From positions 462,644-526,643 of the forward strand of contig CAJNDS010001191.1 of the NCBI GenBank assembly GCA_905221605.1: 64,000 bases of DNA. Direction: 5' to 3'. The notes under the pieces were generated by a model, which did no database searches, was not told the origin of the DNA, and saw nothing but the letters and a program-made list of their open reading frames with translations. The number at the start of each line of letters is the position of its first letter. The first letter of the stretch is position 1. The translations under genes and the position numbers were made by a program. Source of the DNA: Symbiodinium natans (taxonomy: Eukaryota > Sar > Dinophyceae > Suessiales > Symbiodiniaceae). Of this stretch, positions 1 to 10,475 are shown piece by piece.

Positions 1-156
1 TTGTTTATAGATTTCGGCCCGGAAACCTCCCGTAATGGAAAGTAGTCTTCGACTGGGACCCGCTGGCCCGGCGAATATTGCAATTACCACCCCATTTATA
101 GATGTGAGGTTAACATTAAACCCCAAACCCTAAACCTTAAACCTTAAGCCTGAGAG

Positions 157-206
157 GCCCTGGAGCGCGGCATGGCCTCAGTTGAGGCCACGCTGGCAGG
201 GGATAG
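157..206 (+). CDS. Gene 1 exon candidate (ALERGMASVEATL), copy 1
   Basis: Open between an AG at 155-156 and GTTAAG at 207. It encodes ALERGMASVEATLAGD, a coiled-coil-like helix. The same exon with its flanks recurs at 1278-1327, so this is a duplicated exon. A C-rich array lies upstream and a G-rich array downstream. Confidence 0.55.
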
Positions 207-395
207 GTTAAGAGTTTGGGGTTGAGGGTTGAGGGTTCGGGTGTGGTAGTTTTTGGGTGTAGGGTTTAAGGTGTAGGGTTTAGGGTTTAGGGTTCAGCAT
301 TTCAAGTCCAAGCAGTCACTTGTCAAGAAGTTACTCCAGAAAAATACCCACCCGCCCAAAAATCCCACAACATTAGAACATATTTCACTTATGGA

Positions 396-1004
396 ACGAC
401 CTTGCCCAGTAAAAAATGACCTTGCCCAGTAAAAAAATGACCTTGCCCAGCAAAAAAATGACCTTGCCCAGTAAAAAAAGAACCTTTCCCAGTAAAAAAG
501 TGACCTTGCCCAGTAAAATAAATGACCTTGCCCAGTAAACAATGACCTTGCCCAGTAAACAATGACCTTGCCTAGTAAACAATGACCTTGCCCAGTTAAA
601 CAAAAATGACCTTGCCCAGTAACAAAAATGACCTTGCCCAGTAAAACAAATGACCTTGCCCAGTAAAACATGACCTTGCCCAGTTTAAAAAAAATCACCT
701 TGCCCAGTAAAAAACATGACTTCGCCCAGTAAAAGAGTTACTGGGTAAGGTCATTTTGTTTACTGGGCAAGGTCATTCTTTTTTACTGGGCAAGGTCATT
801 TTTGTACTGGGCACAGCAAAAAATGCATGACCTTGCCCATTTAAAAATGACCTTGCCCAGTAAAGGTCATTCTTCTTGCGGGCAAGGTGATTTTTTTACT
901 GGGCAAGGTCATTTTTTGCTGGGCAAGGTCCTCCTTTTTTTGGACCGAACGACCTTGCCCAGTAAAAAAAATGACCTTGCCCAGTAAAAAACAACCTTGC
1001 CCAG
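396..1004. repeat. 20-bp repeat array with internal strand flips
   Basis: About 25 copies of a unit close to TGACCTTGCCCAGTAAAAAA. Copies are direct to about 730, inverted about 738-805, direct about 828-870, inverted about 876-935, then direct again to 1004. Flips at about 735 and 870 create large potential hairpins. The A-run length varies from copy to copy. The ORFs across it are low-complexity by-products. Confidence 0.9.
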
Positions 1005-1277
1005 GAACTCCATGAAGATTTAAATCATATCTGAAAGAGAGGCTTAGGGTTTAGGGTTTGGGGTTTGGGGTTTAGGGTTTAGGGCTCAAGCCCTCGAGCC
1101 TACTTACTGGGTTTAGAGGTTTGGGGCCTCTAAGGTTGTCATTGTTTGCTTCCAGTAGGGTTGCGTGGAGAAGCGGCTGACACCTCCGAACCTCCCCGAG
1201 CCCTAAACCCTAAACCCTAAACCCTAAACCCCAAACCCTAAACCTAAACCCTAAACCCTAAACCCTAAGCCTGAGAG

Positions 1278-1327
1278 GCCCTGGAGCGCGGCATGGCCTC
1301 AGTTGAGGCCACGCTGGCGGGGGATGG
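1278..1327 (+). CDS. Gene 1 exon candidate (ALERGMASVEATL), copy 2
   Basis: Near-identical to 157-206, with about 115 bp of shared sequence including the intron start. It is preceded by (CCCTAAA)n at 1201-1268 and followed by (TTTAGGG)n at 1376-1398. The 5' splice site is GTTAAG. Confidence 0.55.
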
Positions 1328-1554
1328 GTTAAGAGTTTGGGGTTGAGTGTTGAGGGCTTCAGGTGTGGTAGTTTTAGGGTTTAGGGTTTAGGGTCTACCC
1401 CTAAACCCTAAACCCGACCCTAAACCCTAGACCCAACAAACCCTACACATCACACCCTGAATGAATGACTTGTATCACTTCACATGCTGATGTGCCAGAA
1501 GGTTGAAACCCTAGAGCCTGAAACAAACCCCACATACACCCTAGATGTTACAAG

Positions 1555-1623
1555 GAGCGCCTGGCCAAAACCACTGCTGGCACAGAGCTGACCGGCTTCG
1601 GCAACCGTTTGGCGCACAACGAG
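1555..1623 (+). CDS. Gene 1 exon candidate (ERLAKTTAG...LAHNE)
   Basis: Follows CAAG and is open as ERLAKTTAGTELTGFGNRLA then HNE. Ending at GAG before GC (1624) joins in frame to the next exon at 1969, which also starts GCC after GAG. This gives a GC-AG intron with a short repeat at both ends. Confidence 0.6.
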
Positions 1624-1771
1624 GCGCGTCTTTTCACCATACTTACTGTTGGTTAGTAGGGAATGACTCAAGGCCCGCATTGTAGGTAGGTCGAGGTGGG
1701 TAGCTTCCCGAAATCTACACTTACATCACCCGCATAAAATCCTGTAGAACCCTTACCCTAAACCGGAAACA

Positions 1772-1880
1772 TCTACTATTTGCCTAAGAACCCCAAAAGA
1801 ATACCAAACAAAAGTGTTCCCTATATTTCCCTTTTAGAAGGAATATCATTTTTCTGGGGATCTTAAGCAATTAATGGTAG
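1772..1880. mobile_element. Inverted-repeat element, family B
   Basis: The left end CTACTATTTGCCTAAGAACC pairs with the right end GGATCTTAAGCAATTAATGG. It is non-coding and about 110 bp, with a central GTTCCCTATATT...AGAAGGAATAT stem. Relatives lie at 3433, 6195, 18111, 29251, 37269 and 40838. Confidence 0.7.
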
Positions 1881-1968
1881 TTATCTTAAGCAATTGGTCG
1901 TTAAACCCTAAGCCCTAAACCCTAAACCCCTTCTACAACCCTTTGTCTGACTGTCCATCTACACTGAG

Positions 1969-2010
1969 GCCGCGCAGAAACGCCTGGAGCAGAGGATGAA
2001 GCAGTTCGAG
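1969..2010 (+). CDS. Gene 1 exon candidate (AAQKRLEQRMKQFE)
   Basis: The translation AAQKRLEQRMKQFE is strongly helical. It ends before GCGCGA (a GC 5' splice site), which continues in frame to the exon at 2456; GT at 2018 is the alternative. CCCTAAA lies upstream (1905-1930) and TTTAGGG downstream (2029-2054). Confidence 0.65.
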
Positions 2011-2455
2011 GCGCGAGGTCGTGAAGACTTAGGGTTTAGGGTTTAGGGTTTAGGATGCCTCTGCTAGTTTAGGGTTGAGTTTTCGGGCTTAGGGTTAGGG
2101 TTTATAAGGTTTTACTGTCTAGGGTTCAGTGTGCCTCTTGTAGTTGATTAGGCTCTATAGGGTCTATGGGATTTAGGGTCAAGAGTTTGGAGTCCAGGGT
2201 TTCCTCTGGTAGTTGAGGGTTATGAGGGTGTACACGGTCTATGGGGTTCATCGGTAGGGTTTACACGGTTTATAAGGTTTATAACCCTAGGGCTCCAAGT
2301 ATACGAATAATACCTACATTGGGGTCTAAAGTCCGTAAATAACCTACTTTGGGCTATTTGGAGCCTTAGGGTAGGAGAAAATAGGGTTTACAGGGTTTCT
2401 AGGGTTCATAGGGTTTATAAGGTTTAGGATTGCTTTGTGGACGTTGCTTGTACAG

Positions 2456-2551
2456 ACCGTGGTGGAGCAACGGTACTTGACCACAGTGTCCCAGCAGCTT
2501 CCGACAGAAAACATGAAGCTCGAAAACTGCATCCTCAACCCCTCAACTTGG
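2456..2551 (+). CDS. Gene 1 exon candidate (VVEQRYLTTVSQQL)
   Basis: Follows TACAG. It is open as TVVEQRYLTTVSQQLPTENM then KLENCILNPSTW. The downstream intron begins GTTTTAGGG, so the telomere-like repeat itself appears to supply the 5' splice site. The overlapping frame from 2437 is also open, so the frame is not certain. Confidence 0.5.
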
Positions 2552-2854
2552 GTTTTAGGGTTTTTGGGGTTTTTGGGGTTTTCGGGTTGAGGGTTTTTGG
2601 GTTTTCGGGTTTTCGGGGTTTAGTTTTAGTTTTGCTGGTTTTTCGGGCTTTAGGGTTGGGGAGTGAGGAATTCCCCGAAATTTTGACCCTCGATCCCGAA
2701 CCCCAAGCACCAAATCCCTGAACCCTAAGCCCTAAACCCTAAACCCTAAACCCCTGAGTCCCAGTGTCTAAGGGTCGGAGCCATGGGCAACTAGTATGGT
2801 CCCATTCATCATTCGCCTTGTTTTACAGGGGTGTGCCCGTGGTACCGTGTAGGC

Positions 2855-2976
2855 AGGGTTTAGGGTTTAGGGTTTAGGGTTTAGAGTTTAGGGTTTAGGG
2901 TTTAGGGTTTAGGGTTTAGGGTTTAGGGTTTAGGGTTTAGGGTTTAGGGTTTAGGGTTTAGGGTTTAGGGTTTAGG
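2855..2976. repeat. (TTTAGGG)n array, about 17 units
   Basis: Almost perfect G-rich telomere-type heptamers with one TTTAGAG variant. Interstitial and intronic, not a chromosome end: unique sequence lies on both sides. Confidence 0.97.
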
Positions 2977-3085
2977 CCTTTGTTGTCTATAGTGGAATAT
3001 GAGGGTTATACAGCACGGGACCCCTGGAACCCTAGACAAACCCTAGAATGCCTGACCCCTAAACCCTAAACCCTAAACCCTAAAG

Positions 3086-3157
3086 GCAGAAGAGCTGGAG
3101 GGCCGTTTTGCCAAGCTCGAGACCCTCACGAAGGAGCTCCAAACGCGGCTAAAGGAC
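3086..3157 (+). CDS. Gene 1 exon candidate (AEELEGRFAKLETLTKEL)
   Basis: The 3' splice AG is the last unit of a CCCTAAA array (CCCTAAAG). It encodes AEELEGRFAKLETLTKELQT then RLKD, a clear coiled-coil heptad pattern. It ends at a GC near 3159, or alternatively at a GA at 3166. TTTAGGG follows at 3183. Confidence 0.7.
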
Positions 3158-3432
3158 TGCATGCGGAATCATGCTCGGGCTTAGGGGTTTAGGGTTTAGG
3201 GTTAGGGTTTCGGGTTCAGGGTTTAGGGTTAGGGGTTTCAGGTTTTTTGGGGGCGTTTAGGCTTCGGAGGCCCCTGGGATGTGTCATCATTTTCTTTTGT
3301 TTCGGAGGGTCAAGTAAGAGGATGTTCTCTCCTGAGGGCTGTATAAGCGGCCAACCTAGAGAAGAAGGTCCTCTCAACCTCGGATGGAAGCTAGGGGATC
3401 CCATGGAATGATCCCTTTTGAAGGTCGTTGAA

Positions 3433-3538
3433 ACTACTAGGTGCCTGAGAACACCCCCGAAAACATGCACACATACTCTTCCCTATAAGGGTAAATATAG
3501 GATTCTTGTTCTTTGTATTTTTGAGTAAATAGTAGGTA
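3433..3538. mobile_element. Inverted-repeat element, family B
   Basis: Left end CTACTAGGTGCCTGAGAACACC, right end TTTGAGTAAATAGTAGG, with the internal TCTTCCCTATAAGGGTAAATAT block shared with 18148 and 6290. Confidence 0.6.
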
Positions 3539-4088
3539 ATGGGCCCATAGCACCTAAACCCTAAACCCTAAACCGCTGACAGGAGACACCGTCCTCGGCT
3601 CAGGAGGAAGCCAAGCAGGCCAGGAAGCGTTGCATGGGACCTTATATGACTTATATGGCCTTGGAGAAACTTCTTTAGGGGCTTGAGTTGGCATGAAGGC
3701 CAGTGGGCGTGCTGCACAGCAAACATGTCACTGTACACACCTGCTAGCTGCATGGCGGCATGAACCTTGCACGCATTGTTCTGGGTTCTGTCCATTGCTT
3801 CCTGCGCCTGCCGAGTCTGCAGTCTGCCTTTGAGTTTGAAAGCCACCGGACAGTCAGAGGGGCACTGCCCCCCAGCAGGTGTTCTTGAACTAGGCTGAGG
3901 GGCTGAGGACTGTACTATAGGGGGCCTTAATAACTAGAATAGGGTTGTTGTTATCTTTTTTTTTTCGGGGGGGGGGGGGGGGTTATTTATAGCATGAAAT
4001 ATTCCGACCCCTACATTAATCAGGAGTACTCGTTCACCTTCCAGATCCCAGCGCCCACGAAAGCCTGCGAAGCTCCGCTCGGCCGCAG

Positions 4089-4130
4089 GCGGAGGATGCG
4101 CAGAGCCGGCTGGCAAAGCTCGAGGCCCGA
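4089..4130 (+). CDS. Gene 1 exon candidate (AEDAQSRLAKLEAR)
   Basis: Follows CCGCAG and encodes AEDAQSRLAKLEAR. The next intron begins GCC, and the next exon at 4706 begins GCA after ACAG, so the join keeps frame and the two splice sites share GC. Confidence 0.7.
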
Positions 4131-4705
4131 GCCTTAGTAGCCCTAAACCCGAAACCCTAAACCCTAAACCCTAAACCCTAAACCCTCCGTCTCGTTGAAG
4201 CTCCAAAGCTTCAGAGGGGCTTAGACCTAAAGCCGACACCCGGAGTTTCAGAAGGTCCATGGAGTCTGCAACCCCTGTCCAGCGGGTACTTCGGCGTTCC
4301 ATGCTTAAGGCTCAGGGATTAGGGTGAGTAGTTGAGGGTTTAGGGTTTAGGGTTAGGGTTTAGGGTTCAGTGGTTAGTAGTTGAGGGCTTAGGATTTACT
4401 CTCCCTTTGTTCCTTCCCCTCATTGGAAGCATTGTTCTAAGTACCACTATTTCGACGACGACTACTTTTTAGTATTACCATTAGAAGCTTTGGATAAATC
4501 TGTGCTGAGTACGACTACTATGATGTTTATATGTTTAGAAGTGCCAGAAGCTTTGCATATAAAGTACTACTATTATGATGAATATGTTTAGCATTGCCAT
4601 AAGAAGCATTGCATAAATATGTTCTTCTAAGTACTACTATTACGATGATTACGCGTGTCTTACCATTCGAAGCATTGAAACTGGCGCCAGCTCGGGCCCT
4701 GACAG

Positions 4706-4786
4706 GCATCTCTGTCCGAGCAGGGGCGGCAGCTGCGCATCTGCCAGGGAATTGCGGCCGAGAGCGCCCGACAGCTGAAGGACCGC
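4706..4786 (+). CDS. Gene 1 exon candidate (ASLSEQGRQLRICQG)
   Basis: Exactly 27 codons between ACAG and GCTGTG. It encodes ASLSEQGRQLRICQGIAAES then ARQLKDR, helical and charged, continuing from 4130 in phase. Confidence 0.7.
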
Positions 4787-5190
4787 GCTGTGTGTTTACG
4801 ACTTACAGGCCTTTCCAGGACGGGCTATCATACCCTACCACCTCTTAAAAAGGCCCTTTATAGAGTGGATTATGGGGATTATAGGGCCTCATAGCCCATC
4901 CTGGTAGGGCTTGGGGCTCAGGGTTTAGGATGCCCAGGGTTGTGTAGGGGTTTAGGATTGCTTGCGTCGGCCACCGTTCCTCAAGACTTTGCCCCTGAAA
5001 CAACAGTTGTTCAATCTGGTTCAAGCTGTTGCCAAGGAGGCCTCCATATGTGCATGAAACAGTGAAAGCAAGTGAGTCGGATTCCCTGAAGGCATCTTTC
5101 CCTTTCTTGCGTTCCTGACATATCCCAGATCGATACCCCAAAAGGCCCAGACACCCGCTCTGAACAAAGAAACCTCCTTGCGCCCGCAAG

Positions 5191-5247
5191 GACCTCGACA
5201 CGGCTATGGCAGAGCTGCAGCTCGCCTTGCAATTGGAGACCGCCACA
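5191..5247 (+). CDS. Gene 1 exon candidate (DLDTAMAELQLALQLE)
   Basis: Follows CGCAAG and is in phase with the exon ending at 4786. It encodes DLDTAMAELQLALQLETAT and is followed by GTGGTT. Good heptad spacing. Confidence 0.65.
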
Positions 5248-5694
5248 GTGGTTTGGACAGACGGGTTTGTTGGAGTGTAGGGTTAAGGGGTTTAGAATTT
5301 AGAGGGTTTAGAGATGTTCAGGGTGCAGTTCGTGTGTACTGCCTCTCCGACTAACACTGGCGCATGCTGAATTCTATTCAAGCCGTACGTCTTTTCGGTG
5401 AGCTTGGGCCCTAAACCCTAAAACCTAAACCCTAAACCCTAAACCCTAAACCCTAAACCACGCAGGCAGAGCACGGCAGCGGCAGAAGCCCTGTTCGGAG
5501 GCGCGCAGCTGGGCACAGCTGGAGAGAACCATGCTAGAATGGGGCCGAAGAACTATCGCCTACAGAACACTACACTAGGCAGCCCCCCTCCCCCCATAAA
5601 GAAAGTTAGAGGGTTTAGGGTTGAGGGTTTAGGGTTTAGGGTCTCAAGCCTCTGAGCCTCAGTGCAAAAGACGGCACCTGCCCATCGTTTGCAG

Positions 5695-5750
5695 ATTCCT
5701 CGGCAGCGGGCGAGGAATCTGCCAAGTCGGAGCAGGGTCGGGGCCCTGGG
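5695..5750 (+). CDS. Gene 1 exon candidate (SSAAGEESAKSEQGR)
   Basis: Between TTTGCAG and a TTTAGGG array. The best of three open frames reads SSAAGEESAKSEQGRGPG. Another exon candidate (about 5466-5580) lies just upstream, after CGCAG; several of its frames are open, so it is not called separately. Confidence 0.35.
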
Positions 5751-5795
5751 AGGTTTAGGGTTTAGGGTTTAGGGTTTAGGGTTGAGGGAGGGTTT

Positions 5796-5907
5796 CTTGG
5801 CAGCCCAGTGGTACCCTTTACCCTGTTTGTTGGGTTCTGGGTTGCCTTATAAAGTAACCAACCAAAAAATTGTGCCCTTATTTTCATACGGTTACCGGGC
5901 TACCAAG
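5796..5907. mobile_element. Inverted-repeat element, family A
   Basis: Terminal inverted repeat CTTGGCAGCCCAGT / ACCGGGCTACCAAG, with an inner GGTACCCTTTACCC...GTGCCCTTATTTTC stem and CCTTATAAAG at the centre. Other copies: 9261, 10400 (partial), 16805, 39710, 40966. Confidence 0.8.
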
Positions 5908-6107
5908 GTTTTACATACAAGCCCGAAATCCCTGACCCTTGGGCCCCCAAACCCTAAACCCTAAACCCTAAACCCTAAACCCTAAACTTTGAACAACAAT
6001 CTTTAAACCCTAAGCCCCAAGCCCTACACCCTAAAACCTAAACCCTAAGCCCTAAACCCTAAACTGTGAACAACAATCTCTAAACCTTAAACCCTAAACC
6101 CATCCAG

Positions 6108-6151
6108 GTTCGGCGGTCGAGGCTTTGACCTCGCAGCTGGCGCGCCTGGAG
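6108..6151 (+). CDS. Gene 1 exon candidate (SAVEALTSQLARLE)
   Basis: After ATCCAG, the frame reads SAVEALTSQLARLEAF, an ideal coiled-coil segment. It probably ends before GCCTTT (6152). CCCTAAA-type repeats lie immediately upstream. Confidence 0.65.
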
Positions 6152-6194
6152 GCCTTTCGTATTGGTTGGGCCAGAACCCTCAACCCTAACCCCG

Positions 6195-6360
6195 AAATGC
6201 TTAAGAACCCCGCCCCCCCCCCCCCCTCCCACCCCCCCCCCCCCCCCCAAAAGAAAAAAATAAATAGAAATAAATACCAAAACAAATCATGACATATTCT
6301 CCCTTATAGGGTAATATAGTTTCTTTTTTTGAGGGGGGGGGGGTTCTTAAGCAAATAGTA
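6195..6360. mobile_element. Inverted-repeat element, family B, with poly-C and poly-G arms
   Basis: Left end TGCTTAAGAACCCC is followed by about 40 nt of nearly pure C. The right arm has a run of 11-12 G before TTCTTAAGCAAATAG. The homopolymers lie at mirrored positions, so they are expanded parts of the inverted repeat. Confidence 0.7.
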
Positions 6361-7090
6361 GGAAACCTCCTAAAGCCTCATAGGGTGTCTAGGGCTCCTG
6401 TTGTAGGGGCTCACAGGGCATCTACAGGGATCACAGGGCTTGAAGGGGGCTCCTCGAACTCGTAGGGCTTATGAGGGCCTACTGCGTTTGTGATTTAGGG
6501 TCTAGGGTTTTAGGGTTTAGGGTTTAGGGTTTGTGTTTTGGACTTCGCCTTGGCGAAAGCGTTGAAGCAGCGAGGTTCAGTTTCAGAATTGGCTCAGGGT
6601 TTCGGGTTGAGAGTTGAGCGCTTAGAGTTGAGGCGTTCGTTGAGCTGGCTGCCCATGTTCCAACCCTGGGCTAGTCAGCACTGCCTCCGCACCCAAACCT
6701 GCACTGCTAGCAATAAACCTGCTCACGCTGGCCCTCCACTCTAAACCATGTCATAAAAATAAAGCCTGCAACCACCAGCCACCCAATTATTCGACAATAC
6801 CTGTCATGCCCCCTATCCTCCCCGTTCATCTGAACCATATTTACCTTAATTAAACCCTAAACCGTGAAGCCTAAACCCTCACCACTACCCCCCATTACTT
6901 CTACCAGAAGGGTTGCGGGATATGCCGCCGCCAGGTGTAAGCCTCTACGTATACTACCCTACCCTTGAGCCTTCAGGTATCTTCTGTGTTGACCCCTTCT
7001 AGTCTTGGGGAAGGAGGGGTTGAGGGTTTAGGGTTTAGGGTTTAGGGTTTAGGGTTTAGGGTAACTGTTCCGATGTTCTTCCTTCCGCAG

Positions 7091-7158
7091 GAGCAAATTG
7101 GAGCAGCGAGATTGCCTGAGATTCGCAGGGAGCTGGAGGCAAGGTCTCGGTCCATGGA
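7091..7158 (+). CDS. Gene 1 exon candidate (IRRELEARSRSME)
   Basis: Follows TTCCGCAG and encodes EQIGAARLPEIRRELEARSR then SM, ending at GTAGCC. Here the array orientation is the reverse of the usual pattern (TTTAGGG upstream, CCCTAAA downstream). Confidence 0.65.
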
Positions 7159-7437
7159 GTAGCCCTAAACCCGAAACGCCTCCTGTACTCCAAACCCTAC
7201 ACCCCAAACCCCACACCCCCAAAACCCTACACCCCAAACTCCGGAAGCCTAGGCCCCAAGCTCCAAACCCCTAAACCCTAAACCCTAAACCCTAAACCCT
7301 AAACCCTAAACCCTTAACCCTTAACCCTTAACCCTTAAACCCTAAACCCTAAACCCTAAACCCTAAACCCCAGAACTTGCCTCGCCAGGAGCTCCGCAGT
7401 TCTCTGAAAACGCCGGAGCCAGAGGTGGGAAGCATGT

Positions 7438-7531
7438 TCTTAGTAGTAGAGTAGGTAACCTTTAACCTTTTTGGGTTACTTTATTCCTCTTATAATCCCA
7501 AAGGTTAACCTTTAAAACCCCTAGGTACTGG
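7438..7531. mobile_element. Inverted-repeat element, family F, copy 1
   Basis: Contains GGTAACCTTTAACC ... GGTTAACCTTTAAAACC around a central GGGTTACTTTATTCC/ATAATCCCAAAGG. It is identical over about 93 bp to 19277-19369, with unrelated flanks. Confidence 0.85.
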
Positions 7532-7983
7532 TAGAATGTAATGCTGTGGGAAGCAATAATAGCAAGTTTTCAATAATGGTAAACACAATATTGTAAGACT
7601 TAAGCAGGCTACCAAGTATAGTTGCAATGATAAAAGGTTTGTGGGATCTATTTTGTAGGGCGTATGGGGGTTTGCAAGAGTTAGGGCTTACATGGGGGTA
7701 GTATGTGGGTTCTGTGTGTGTGGGGGGGGGGGGGGGAATTGTACAGCTAAAGGGGTTCATAGAAAGGTTTCTTGTGATTTTCATGCGGCTTTTGGTTCGC
7801 ACAAGCTATGCCACCTTTCCCGCATGAATTTTGCTTGGGCTTCGGAGATTCGCCATACAGTAGTGTTCAAGGGGTTTTGATGAAGAAAAGTAGGCGCCAC
7901 AGATGGGAATCAACTCGGCTCCGAGAGCTTCGGTTCCGGGTGCTCAGGGTTTGGGGGGGGGGGGTTAGGGTTTAGGGTTTAGG

Positions 7984-8200
7984 GTTTATAGGGTTTATAG
8001 GGTTTATAGGGTTTATAGGGTTTATAGGGTTTATAGGGTTTATAGGGTTTATAGGGTTGATAGGGTTTATAGGGTTTATAGGGTTTATAGGGTTTATAGG
8101 GTTTATAGGGTCTATAGGGTTTATAGGGTTTATAGGGTTTATAGGGTTTATAGGGTTTATAGGGTTTATAGGGTTTATAGGGTTTATAGGGTTTATAGGG
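7984..8200. repeat. (TTTATAGGG)n 9-bp variant array
   Basis: About 24 units of TTTATAGGG with single-base variants (TTGATAGGG, TCTATAGGG), grading at both ends into TTTAGGG. Since 9 is a multiple of 3, the + frame gives a repetitive FIG peptide; it is not a gene. Confidence 0.95.
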
Positions 8201-8763
8201 TTTAGGGTTTTAGGGTTTAGGGTGTGTCAGGGGAGGGCGCGCGCTCGGGTGTGAAACACCCCAGGCCGCGCGCTCGCGTTGCCCGTCAACCCACCCCGGC
8301 CACCCAAACTATACTCTATTAGGGTTTAGGGTTTATGGGTTTTATTTTCTTGTGCTCTGATGCTTGCTTTGATGTTTTTAAAGTTGCGCTGTTAGGGTTT
8401 AAGCTGGGGTTGGGGGTAGCCTCGGCCCTTTTCGGGCCTTCGGCGTGTCAGGGCCCGTAGAGGCCCTTATTTATTTGAAGGTCAGGGAAACCCTTTGTGC
8501 CTGCTCCTGGATTCCCCTTCTTTAAGGGCCTCAAACCTTTTGGTGGCTCTTGGGGCCTTTTGGGGGCTTCCTGGGGGCTTTCCTGGCCCTTCCGGGGTAA
8601 AATGAAGGAAAAAACCATCGATATTTTTCATTGCGGGTACGGGCATCCTGGGGTCCCCTTCTTTTAGCGGGCCTTTTGAAGCCTTTTGAAGCCTTTTGGT
8701 CCCCCCGCCCCCCCGCCTCCCCGCCCCCGCCCCCCAAACCGTAAACCTCAGTTCCCTTAACTT

Positions 8764-8860
8764 GGCATGTTCCCTCTAACACGAACCGTCCTTAATAGGG
8801 ATTATCATAAGGGCGTACGACAATCCCCATGAAGGACTGCTAGTATACGGGGGAGCATCG
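8764..8860. mobile_element. Inverted-repeat element, family C
   Basis: ATGTTCCCTCTAACACGAACCG ... GACTGCTAGTATACGGGGGA with an inner TCCTTAATAGGGATTATCAT / GTACGACAATCCCCATGAAGGA stem. Related copies: 11451, 15267 (split), 43435, 45945, 47662, 48306. Confidence 0.7.
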
Positions 8861-9189
8861 AAACCCGAAACCCGAAACCCTAAACCCTAAACCCCAAACC
8901 CTAAACCCCAAACCCTAAACCCTAAACCCTAAACCCTAAACAAACAGCATCACTGTGGGCGCAGGCAGAGGCGCCAATCGTCGAAGGCGGCCTGAACTTG
9001 CTGGCTTGTTCAAGTCTTCGTGACCGCACGCTTAGGGATGCGGATCCGGATGTAGGGTTTAGGGTTTAGGGTTTAGGGTTTAGGGTTTATAGGGTTGACG
9101 GCTCATGGTCCTTGCCCTAAACCCGAAACCCTAAACCCTAAACCCTCAAACCCTTCGCTGCTCCTGAGGTGTGAAAGTGGAGCCTGCAG

Positions 9190-9235
9190 CCAAAGCGATT
9201 TCAGAGCTGCGCGCACGCCTGGAGGATCAGTCCAT
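9190..9235 (+). CDS. Gene 1 exon candidate (AKAISELRARLEDQS)
   Basis: Between CTGCAG and GTCCTT. It encodes AKAISELRARLEDQS. CCCTAAA repeats lie upstream; a family A element follows. Confidence 0.65.
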
Positions 9236-9260
9236 GTCCTTTTTTCTTTGAAGTCCTCTC

Positions 9261-9368
9261 CTTGATATCCCAGTGGTACCCTTCTCCCTTGTTCTGGGTT
9301 TAGGGTTTAGTGTTGAGAGTTTACGGTTGTGGTTCCCTTATAAAGTGCAGTAGCCAACCGCTACCAAG
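9261..9368. mobile_element. Inverted-repeat element, family A, with telomere-like insert
   Basis: Ends CTTGATATCCCAGTGGTACCC ... GCTACCAAG. The middle is interrupted by GGGTTTAGGGTTTAG. Confidence 0.6.
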
Positions 9369-9976
9369 TCTCTGGTTCTCATTAAGCTCAGGACAATAAC
9401 AGAGCAACGCGGCCCGAATCTAGATAGCAGAACCGCTCGGATCTAGCCAGGGTACAATTAGGCGTTGCTGGAACTTCACAGGTAGTTCCAGCTCGAGTTG
9501 ACAAGTAGAGCAACGATGGGTCGTCTCCTTACTTGGTGTACCTATACGTCTAAACCTGCCCATGAGCCTTCAAGTAGGGCAAGGTTGGAGTTTAGTAAGG
9601 GTTTCAGTAGGGGGTTTCCGAAATTAGGGGTACCTTATTGGGGTTCTTATTACAAGGGAATCCTGCTATTGGGGGTCTATTTTTTTTTTTTTATTTTTAT
9701 TTTTTTTTGGGGGGGGGGGGGGGGGGGGGGGGTCCTTTAAACCCTAAACCCTAAACCCAAAACCCTTATTTTCGTAAACTCCCACTTGGGTGTATGGTTC
9801 AGGGTTTGCCCGCTTTCTCATCTCCGTGACGACTCCCGAGAGGTCTTAGGGATACCTGGGAATAATTTGTAGTTTTTTGGGTACTATAATTCCTAAGAAA
9901 CAGCTAAAGTTAGGGTTTAGGGTTTAGGGTTTTGGGTTTTGGGTTTAGGGTTTATTTGCTAGGGTTCCAAGTTCAG

Positions 9977-10020
9977 TCTAGATGGGAGGACCTGGCCGAG
10001 ATCGTAGACGAGCGCAACCT
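9977..10020 (+). CDS. Gene 1 exon candidate (WEDLAEIVDERN)
   Basis: Between GTTCAG and GTCGTG. It encodes SRWEDLAEIVDERN, acidic and helical. Confidence 0.55.
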
Positions 10021-10044
10021 GTCGTGACGCGGGCCGCAGATTCC

Positions 10045-10268
10045 CTTGTCATAGCGGGGTAACATTTTATCTTTTTTAAGGGTTCTTAAACCCCAAATTA
10101 AGGGTTCTTAAACCCAAAAAGGAATATACATTTAAGTTTAAATAATTCTAAGGGTTCTTAAACCCAATAAGGAATATCTACATTTAAGTGTATATAAATT
10201 TAAGGGCTCTTAAACCCAAGAAGGAATAGACATGTCAATTTTTCAGTACCATCCCAACCATGAACCAG
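10045..10268. mobile_element. Inverted-repeat element, family E, with internal triplication
   Basis: Ends CTTGTCATAGCGGGGTAACA and ACCATCCCAACCATGAACCAG. Between them the motif AAGGGTTCTTAAACCC (or a near variant) is repeated four times with AT-rich spacers. The short form of the same family at 21948 is only 55 bp. Confidence 0.7.
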
Positions 10269-10314
10269 ATTCCCTGGATTGCCGGTGAGGGGAAGTTTGG
10301 CTTGGTGGCCCGGG

Positions 10315-10475
10315 TTAGGGTTTAGGGTTTAGGGTTTAGGGTTTAGGGTTTAGGGTTTAGGGTTTAGGGTTTAGGGTTTAGGGTTTAGGGTTTAGGGTTT
10401 TTTTGGGTTCCCCTATAAAGGAACCACCCAAAGCAAGGGGTACCCTTATTGTAATGTGGTTACTGGGCTACCAAG
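10315..10475. repeat. (TTTAGGG)n array joined to a truncated family A element
   Basis: Twelve or so TTTAGGG units (10315-10399) directly abut the right part of a family A element (to CTACCAAG at 10475). The left terminus of the element is missing, as if the array replaced it. Confidence 0.75.

Noticed and set aside
396-1004. CRISPR-like array or hormone-response-element cluster (TGACCT half sites)
   Set aside because: There are no unique spacers of constant length and the units flip strand; TGACCT similarity is incidental in a eukaryotic satellite.
2855-2976. Chromosome end (true telomere)
   Set aside because: Arrays occur throughout the window in both orientations with unique exonic DNA on both sides, so they are interstitial.
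8057-8254. ORF with repeated FIGFIG peptide
   Set aside because: Translation of a 9-bp telomere-like variant array; no coding evidence.
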